Below, piece by piece: positions 7,405 through 11,222 of a DNA stretch of 11,222 nucleotides. Numbering within the stretch: position 1 is the first letter of the stretch; each line of letters opens with the position of its first letter. Made by a program: the position numbers and the translations under genes. Origin of the DNA: an uncultured Clostridia bacterium (lineage in GTDB: Bacteria > Bacillota > Clostridia > HGM11514); NCBI GenBank assembly GCA_934489915.1, contig CAKSSZ010000035.1, positions 1-11,222 of the forward strand. Direction: 5' to 3'. The notes beneath the pieces were generated by a model. The model did no database searches. It had not been told where the DNA came from and was given only the letters and a program-made list of their open reading frames with translations.

Positions 7405-7575
7405 TTAGTCCTCTGCAGGAGCGTCTACAGGACATACGCCTGCACAAGCGCCGCAGCTGATGCAAGTATCCGCATCGATTTCATATTTGCTGTCCCCTTC
7501 AGAAATTGCAGAAACAGGACATTCTGCTGCACATGCGCCGCAGCTGATGCAGTCATCGCTGATTTTATATGCCAT
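7405..7575 (-). CDS. Clostridial-type 2[4Fe-4S] ferredoxin
   Basis: The 56-residue product is a small soluble electron carrier with two C-x-x-C-x-x-C-x-x-x-C-P motifs: C9, C12, C15, C19 and C38, C41, C44, C48. Each set, with the cross-over typical of the family, binds one of two [4Fe-4S] clusters. Length and symmetric halves match classical clostridial ferredoxins, which serve pyruvate:ferredoxin oxidoreductase, hydrogenases and Rnf. The frame is open to 7638, but the ATG at 7575 has a perfect AAGGAGGTG and the upstream part is leader, so I use 7575. It has its own promoter and terminator and is likely highly expressed. No partner oxidoreductase is nearby. Confidence 0.96.
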   Translation of the reverse strand: MAYKISDDCISCGACAAECPVSAISEGDSKYEIDADTCISCGACAGVCPVDAPAED

Positions 7576-7602
7576 CGGAATACACCTCCTTAGCAGGTTG
7601 TA

Positions 7603-7627
7603 GGCAATTATCCGCAGGATAACCGCC
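7603..7627 (-). ncRNA. 5'-terminal hairpin of the ferredoxin mRNA
   Basis: The leader folds an 11-bp stem with a three-base UGC loop: arms GGCGGTTATCC and GGATAATTGCC, with nine Watson-Crick and two G-U pairs. The G-U pairs would be C-A mismatches on the other strand, so the fold suits the transcribed strand. The stem starts within about three bases of the inferred transcription start (near 7630) and ends shortly before the AAGGAGGTG site. Such 5' stems are known to stabilise mRNAs in Gram-positive bacteria; that role here is inferred. Confidence 0.6.
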
Positions 7628-7636
7628 ATTTCTACC

Positions 7637-7665
7637 ATTATAGCATAGTTTCATCTAAATTTCAA
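7637..7665 (-). promoter_or_regulatory. Strong extended -10 sigma-A promoter of the ferredoxin gene
   Basis: On the minus strand, -35 TTGAAA (7660-7665), a 17-base spacer and a perfect -10 TATAAT (7637-7642) preceded by TGC (extended -10). It starts about eight bases past the metI stop. No terminator separates metI from it, so the ferredoxin may also be read from the met operon. Confidence 0.88.
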
Positions 7666-7672
7666 GTACTTT

Positions 7673-8380
7673 TTAGCTTTTTTTCAACCGTTTATCCGAT
7701 TTCACCGCCCAGGCAGTCCCCACCGCCTGGAAAATCTGCACCAGAACAATCAGGAAAATCACCGCAATCATCATCACCAGGTATTTATACCGGTAATATC
7801 CGTAGTTGATGGCGATTTTTCCCAGTCCGCCGCCGCCGATGATCCCGCTCATGGCAGAATGCCCAAGCACCGTGGTAATGGCGATGGTGAAATTGGAAAT
7901 CAGAGAGGGAATGCTCTCCGGCAGCATCACCTTGCAGATGATCTGCAAAGGGGTTGCCCCCATACTCTGGGCTGCCTCGATCATATTGGGGTTCACCTCA
8001 CGCAGGCTGCTTTCCACCAGCCGTGCCACAAAGGGCGCCGCCGCAATCACCAAAGGCACAATGGAGGCGGCGGTACCCACCACCGTACCCATAATCAGGC
8101 GGGTCAGGGGGAACACCATAATCATCAGAATCAGGAAGGGCACCGACCGGAGCAGATTGATCACCACGTTTAAAATGCTCAGCACCGGCTTTGGAAGGGG
8201 CATCACTCCGCCCTTTTCCCCTGCCACAATCAGCACCCCTAAGGGCAGGCCGATCACGATGGAAAAGAAGGTGGAAAGCACCGTGACATAAAAGGTTTCC
8301 CAAATGGCAAGCAGCAGCTCGCTTTGGAGAATTTCCACCGCTTCCATCACCGTTTCATTTGCCAATAACTGTTCAAGCAT
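7673..8380 (-). CDS. metI: Methionine-type ABC importer permease MetI
   Basis: MetI is the inner-membrane subunit that dimerises to form the substrate channel of the MetNI importer. The 235-residue protein has about five hydrophobic membrane segments (roughly 24-54, 65-91, 95-120, 160-185 and 200-225) and the EAA coupling loop with E-A-A at 135-137, G141 and L-P at 153-154, which contacts the MetN ATPase. Length and motif placement match the MetI family. The ATG lies inside the end of metN (eight-base overlap), with AAGGAGG and GGAG sites upstream in metN, so translation is probably coupled. It ends eight bases before the ferredoxin promoter without a terminator. Confidence 0.95.
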   Translation of the reverse strand: MLEQLLANETVMEAVEILQSELLLAIWETFYVTVLSTFFSIVIGLPLGVLIVAGEKGGVMPLPKPVLSILNVVINLLRSVPFLILMIMVFPLTRLIMGTVVGTAASIVPLVIAAAPFVARLVESSLREVNPNMIEAAQSMGATPLQIICKVMLPESIPSLISNFTIAITTVLGHSAMSGIIGGGGLGKIAINYGYYRYKYLVMMIAVIFLIVLVQIFQAVGTAWAVKSDKRLKKS

Positions 8381-9383
8381 CGCTCTCCGCCCTCCTTACC
8401 ATCAGATTGGGAGTGCGCTGCAAATAGGCAATCGCCCGATCCAGCTCCTCCCTGCCGCCTTCAATTTCCAGCAGCATATTGCCAAACACTTTATCCTCCA
8501 GACACTTGGTCTGCGCCGCTAAAATATTAGCGGCAATCCCTTCCTCCATCGCCATTTTTGCAATGAGGGGGGTATCTGCCACCAGGGCGCCGTGATACAC
8601 CAGCCGGATCACATTCTGCCGGTTGACGCTCGGCGCAATGGGCGCTGCCCCGTCCGGATACACCAGCCGTTTGGCAGCCTCCGACCGAGGATTGGCGAAC
8701 ACCTCGCTCACCGCTCCCTCTTCCACCACAGAGCCGTTGTCCAAAATGGCAACCTGATTGCAGATTTTTTCCACCACGCTCATCTGGTGGGTGATGACGA
8801 TCACCGTGATCCCCAGCTCCCGGTTGATTTTTTGGATCAGCTCCAGAATGGACTGGGTGGTTTTGGGATCCAGGGCGCTGGTTGCCTCGTCGCACAGCAG
8901 AATTTCCGGATTGGTCGCCAATGCCCGGGCGATGGCGATCCGCTGCTGCTGCCCGCCGGAAAGCTGCGCCGGATACGCCCTGCCCTTGTCCGGCAGACCC
9001 ACCGTTTCCAGCAGCTCTGCCGCTTTGCGGCGGGCGTCCTTTTTCTTCACCCCTGCCAGCTCCATGGGAAAGCAGATATTATCCAGGCAGTTGCGCTGCA
9101 TCAGCAAATTAAAGCCCTGAAAAATCATCGTCATTTTCCGCCGCCGTTCCCGCAGCGCCGCCCCCTGCAGGGAGCCGATGTCCTCGCCGTTGATCAAAAC
9201 CTTCCCCTCGGTGGGGCGTTCCAGCATATTGATACACCGCACCAGGGTACTCTTCCCTGCGCCGCTCATGCCGATGATCCCGTAAATATCCCCGTCCTGA
9301 ACCGTCAGAGATACGTTCTTTAACGCCTCCACGTGGCCGTCCGAGGTGGAGAAGGTTTTGCCGATGTTCTGTAATGTGATCAT
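8373..9383 (-). CDS. metN: Methionine-type ABC importer ATPase MetN with NIL domain
   Basis: MetN powers import by ATP hydrolysis and senses intracellular methionine through its C-terminal NIL (ACT-like) domain. From the chosen ATG the 336-residue protein has Walker A G-M-S-G-A-G-K-S-T at 38-46, Q-loop Q89, signature L-S-G-G-Q at 141-145, Walker B I-L-L-C-D-E at 161-166 and the H-loop H199. Residues about 257-333 form the NIL domain, consistent with trans-inhibition by substrate. The frame is open to 9416, but ATG 9383 begins the canonical M-I-x-L-x-x-I-x-K-x-F and has GCGGAGAG upstream; the extra codons would run into the intercistronic stem-loop. All catalytic motifs are intact. Confidence 0.96.
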   Translation of the reverse strand: MITLQNIGKTFSTSDGHVEALKNVSLTVQDGDIYGIIGMSGAGKSTLVRCINMLERPTEGKVLINGEDIGSLQGAALRERRRKMTMIFQGFNLLMQRNCLDNICFPMELAGVKKKDARRKAAELLETVGLPDKGRAYPAQLSGGQQQRIAIARALATNPEILLCDEATSALDPKTTQSILELIQKINRELGITVIVITHQMSVVEKICNQVAILDNGSVVEEGAVSEVFANPRSEAAKRLVYPDGAAPIAPSVNRQNVIRLVYHGALVADTPLIAKMAMEEGIAANILAAQTKCLEDKVFGNMLLEIEGGREELDRAIAYLQRTPNLMVRRAESDA

Positions 9384-9400
9384 AGTACACTCTCCGCTTC

Positions 9401-9440
9401 TGAAAAACCAAAGCAAGCGTCGGCGAAATCGGCCGACGCT
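9401..9440 (-). terminator. Intercistronic stem-loop between metQ and metN (attenuator or 3' stabiliser)
   Basis: Positions 9416-9440 form a perfect 9-bp GC-rich stem (AGCGTCGGC / GCCGACGCT) with a seven-base loop, 15 bases after the metQ stop. It is followed by an imperfect U-rich run (TTGCTTTGGTTTTT on the minus strand). It looks like a weak terminator that lets some transcription through to metN-metI, a common way to make more binding protein than transporter. It could instead protect the metQ mRNA 3' end. Confidence 0.6.
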
Positions 9441-9455
9441 GCCCGGTATTTTTTC

Positions 9456-10307
9456 TTATTTACTCTTAATTGCGTCCAGAGAGGACTGCTTGCCGCTGTA
9501 CAGGGCAATGGGCTCTACATGGAACGCGCCGATGGAAACCAGATGGGTTCCGTTCTGCTCGTTAAAATCATTGAGATAGGGCAGGTGCTGGAAGTAGTTT
9601 GCGTCAATTTCGCCGCTTTCTACCACGTTGTTAGGCTGCACATAATCGGTAAATTCCTTCACGTCCAGGGTGATGTCCTTCTTTGCCAGAATGTCCTTCA
9701 CCACCTTCAGAATTTCTGCATGGGGCGTAGGAGAAGCCGCAACGGTGATGGTTTTCCCTGCCAGCTTGCTGTAATCCAAAGAACTATCATAGCCGTCGCC
9801 CGGGTTATCTACCGTGCTGACCACTGCGCCGCCGTACTCGCCGGTAATGAAATCCTTTACTTCCTTGCTCTCCAAGGCAGCCTTAAGAGCCTTGATCTCG
9901 TTGCTGTTTTCATTGCCTTCCTTCACGGCTACAATGTTACCGTATTCAGAAGAGGAATCCTCCATCAGCAGAGAATCCTCCACCGGATTCAGATCTGCCT
10001 GAATGGCATAATTGGAATTGATGACTGCAAAGTCCACATCCTGCAGCACGTTGGGCAGCTGCGCCGCTTCTACTTCTTTAAAGGTAATGTTGTAGGGATT
10101 TTCTGCAATGTCCTTGATGGTTGCGGTAATGCCTGCGCCGGATTTTAAGGTGATGTAACCGTTCTTTTCCAGCAGCAGCAATGCTCTTGCTTCGTTGGTG
10201 GTGTCATTGGGAACCGCAATGGTGACGCCCGCACTCTGACTCCCGCAAGCGGTCAGCAGGCTGAGCGCCAGCACCGCAATCACAACAACCGATAACAATT
10301 TCTTCAT
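9456..10307 (-). CDS. metQ: Circularly permuted MetQ/NlpA-family substrate-binding lipoprotein
   Basis: Predicted extracytoplasmic lipoprotein that captures methionine (or a related amino acid) and delivers it to MetNI. Residues 1-20 are a lipoprotein signal with lipobox L-T-A-C and C21 as the lipidated residue. The 283-residue length is normal, but block order is not. Residues 28-163 are the usual second half of MetQ (V-P-N-D-T-T-N-E-A-R at 32-41, A-A-Q-L-P at 81-85, I-N-S-N-Y-A at 96-101, G-G-A-V-V at 159-163). A linker (about 164-185) then leads into the usual first half at 186-283 (S-P-T-P-H-A-E-I-L at 192-200, D-Y-V-Q-P-N at 221-226, F-Q-H-L-P-Y at 239-244, Y-S-G-K then S-L-D-A-I near the end). 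All conserved blocks are present once, so it should fold. Start has AGGAGGAA. First gene of the operon. Substrate is inferred from family and neighbours. Confidence 0.9.
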   Translation of the reverse strand: MKKLLSVVVIAVLALSLLTACGSQSAGVTIAVPNDTTNEARALLLLEKNGYITLKSGAGITATIKDIAENPYNITFKEVEAAQLPNVLQDVDFAVINSNYAIQADLNPVEDSLLMEDSSSEYGNIVAVKEGNENSNEIKALKAALESKEVKDFITGEYGGAVVSTVDNPGDGYDSSLDYSKLAGKTITVAASPTPHAEILKVVKDILAKKDITLDVKEFTDYVQPNNVVESGEIDANYFQHLPYLNDFNEQNGTHLVSIGAFHVEPIALYSGKQSSLDAIKSK

Positions 10308-10353
10308 AAGAATTCCTCCTCATATCAAATAATTTTCCCCTTGCTATACCCCT

Positions 10354-10382
10354 ATTATAGCACGCGTCCCGCCGTTTGTCCA
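10354..10382 (-). promoter_or_regulatory. Extended -10 sigma-A promoter of metQ-metN-metI
   Basis: On the minus strand, -35 TGGACA (10377-10382), a 17-base spacer and a perfect -10 TATAAT (10354-10359) preceded by TGC. Expected start near 10347, giving only about 40 bases of leader before metQ. That leader is too short for a SAM riboswitch or T-box and shows no strong hairpin. An AT-rich near-palindrome lies just upstream of the -35. Confidence 0.82.
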
Positions 10383-10433
10383 ATACATATTAATTATGAA
10401 AAGTAATAGGTAAAATCTATAACTTTGCCGACC

Positions 10434-10480
10434 AATAAAAAGAAGGCTGTTTCAAACGTCAGCCTGTTTGAAACAGCCTT
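10434..10480 (-). terminator. Intrinsic terminator after the amidase gene
   Basis: A perfect 15-bp stem (arms AAGGCTGTTTCAAAC and GTTTGAAACAGCCTT, 10443-10480, eight-base loop) is followed on the minus strand by CTTTTTATT. It lies 23 bases after the amidase stop and insulates metQ. The other strand also has a T-rich run after the stem, so it may work in both directions. Confidence 0.92.
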
Positions 10481-10503
10481 TTGGTTTTTCTAAGGATGGG
10501 GAA

Positions 10504-11222
10504 CTATTTCCCGAACACACCCGCTCTGTCCATAATCACATAGGTGCGGAGCATTTCATCCGTCAGCCCTAAGCGCCCCTGTTCGTCCCCCACCAGCAGC
10601 TTTTTGTCCACCATTTTCTGAATGGTGGGGCGTGCCCAGTCGGGCATATTTTTGTCGATGTAGTTGTAAATCATTTTTCCTTCCAGAGTGGCCAGGCGTT
10701 TGTCCAGCCCCTGCAACATTCCTTTTAATTCTTCATATTGCGTCACGGTCAATCCCTCCATTTTCTCTTCCACTTTTTTTAAAAACCGCTCCCAGCCCAT
10801 GTCCAAGGTGCGGTGGGGGCAGTATTTTCCGGAATAATCCCGGTGCTTGGTCACGTGGGACAGATCCCATCCGTACCGCTTTAAGATCCCTGCAATCAGC
10901 TCTGCGGCGTTCTCCTCCGCCTGCAAAAACCGTTCCCCGCCGGAGCGGCTGTAGCAAATTTCAACGCCGATGCCGTGCATGTTCCCATCCCCCATACCGT
11001 CCCCAGCGTGCCAGGCAGTCCGGTTCTCCGGGATGGCCTGCACCGCCTCCCGGTCATCCACCGCATAGTGATAGGAGGTGTAGTCGCTGTTATTTAGCAT
11101 ATAGGCGATCTCATCCCGGGCAGAGGCATCGTTGGCAGTATTATGCACCACTACCGCAAAGGGAATCATGGAATAGGGTGCCTTGATCGGCCAGCGATCC
11201 TGCGGGCAAAGCTGCTTAACAA
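10504..11222 (-). CDS. Endolysin-type N-acetylmuramoyl-L-alanine amidase (Amidase_2), N-terminus beyond window
   Basis: This enzyme cleaves the amide bond between N-acetylmuramic acid and L-alanine in peptidoglycan. The frame stays open from the internal ATG at 11169 to the right edge, and those 17 extra codons (V-K-Q-L-C-P ... I-K-A-P-Y-S-M) match the usual start of this family, so the gene is partial and begins outside the window. Numbered from that methionine, H9 (V-V-H-N-T-A), H109 (T-K-H-R-D) and C117 (K-Y-C-P-H) match the zinc ligands of T7 lysozyme-type amidases, and K115 has the spacing of the catalytic lysine. A charged coiled-coil-like linker (about 130-165) leads to a C-terminal module (W178-A-R-P-T-I-Q-K, then L-G-L-T-D-E-M-L-R ... 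D-R-A-G) resembling an SLH-like tail of clostridial phage endolysins. It may be a prophage remnant or domesticated lysin; no other phage gene is visible. Confidence 0.9.
   Translation of the reverse strand, partial: VKQLCPQDRWPIKAPYSMIPFAVVVHNTANDASARDEIAYMLNNSDYTSYHYAVDDREAVQAIPENRTAWHAGDGMGDGNMHGIGVEICYSRSGGERFLQAEENAAELIAGILKRYGWDLSHVTKHRDYSGKYCPHRTLDMGWERFLKKVEEKMEGLTVTQYEELKGMLQGLDKRLATLEGKMIYNYIDKNMPDWARPTIQKMVDKKLLVGDEQGRLGLTDEMLRTYVIMDRAGVFGK

Noticed and set aside
8592..9323. Plus-strand open frame of 243 codons opposite metN
   Set aside because: Histidine/glutamine-rich shadow of MetN with no motif support.
9456..10307. Frameshift or gene fusion as the explanation for swapped MetQ halves
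   Set aside because: One frame runs from lipobox to stop, each conserved block occurs once, and total length is normal, which fits circular permutation rather than truncation plus fusion with a neighbour.

Overview
The window is a chromosomal, largely housekeeping stretch of a moderately GC-rich Firmicute, most likely a clostridial gut-type organism (Oscillospiraceae/Ruminococcaceae-like). That placement rests on the rimP-nusA-ylxR-ylxQ-infB-rbfA-nrnA gene order, strong AGGAGG ribosome sites, a clostridial-type 56-residue ferredoxin and protein sequence style; it is an inference, not a proof. All fourteen genes lie on the minus strand, so transcription runs from high to low coordinates.

From the right edge: (1) 11222-10504, the 3' part of a phage-endolysin-type N-acetylmuramoyl-L-alanine amidase, closed by a strong terminator (10443-10480). 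(2) A methionine-type ABC importer operon, metQ-metN-metI (10307-7673), with its own sigma-A promoter and an intercistronic stem-loop after metQ. (3) A small 2[4Fe-4S] ferredoxin (7575-7405) with an extended -10 promoter, a 5'-terminal hairpin and a 17-bp-stem terminator. (4) A translationally coupled pair of RNA methyltransferases, a TrmN6-like enzyme and RsmI (7285-5709). (5) The transcription/translation operon rimP-nusA-ylxR-ylxQ-infB-rbfA-nrnA (5536 to the left edge), with its own promoter and a hairpin leader; nrnA is cut by the window edge. Several neighbours overlap by ATGA (ylxR/ylxQ, rbfA/nrnA, trmN6/rsmI), implying translational coupling.

The most unusual item is the MetQ lipoprotein. 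Its sequence blocks are intact but in swapped order: after the lipoprotein signal it begins with what is normally the second half of MetQ (the V-P-N-D-x-T-N block) and ends with what is normally the first half (the S-P-T-P-H-A-E-I-L block through F-Q-H-x-P-Y and S-L-D-x-I). This is a circular permutation within one uninterrupted reading frame, next to an ordinary ATPase (MetN, with NIL domain) and permease (MetI). No SAM riboswitch or T-box precedes the operon.

Apart from that, I see no mobile element, CRISPR array, tRNA or rRNA. The remaining points of interest are small RNA structures in leaders and between genes. No gene-free stretch exceeds 300 bases; the longest gaps are 10308-10503 (metQ promoter plus upstream terminator) and 5537-5708 (rimP promoter and leader).
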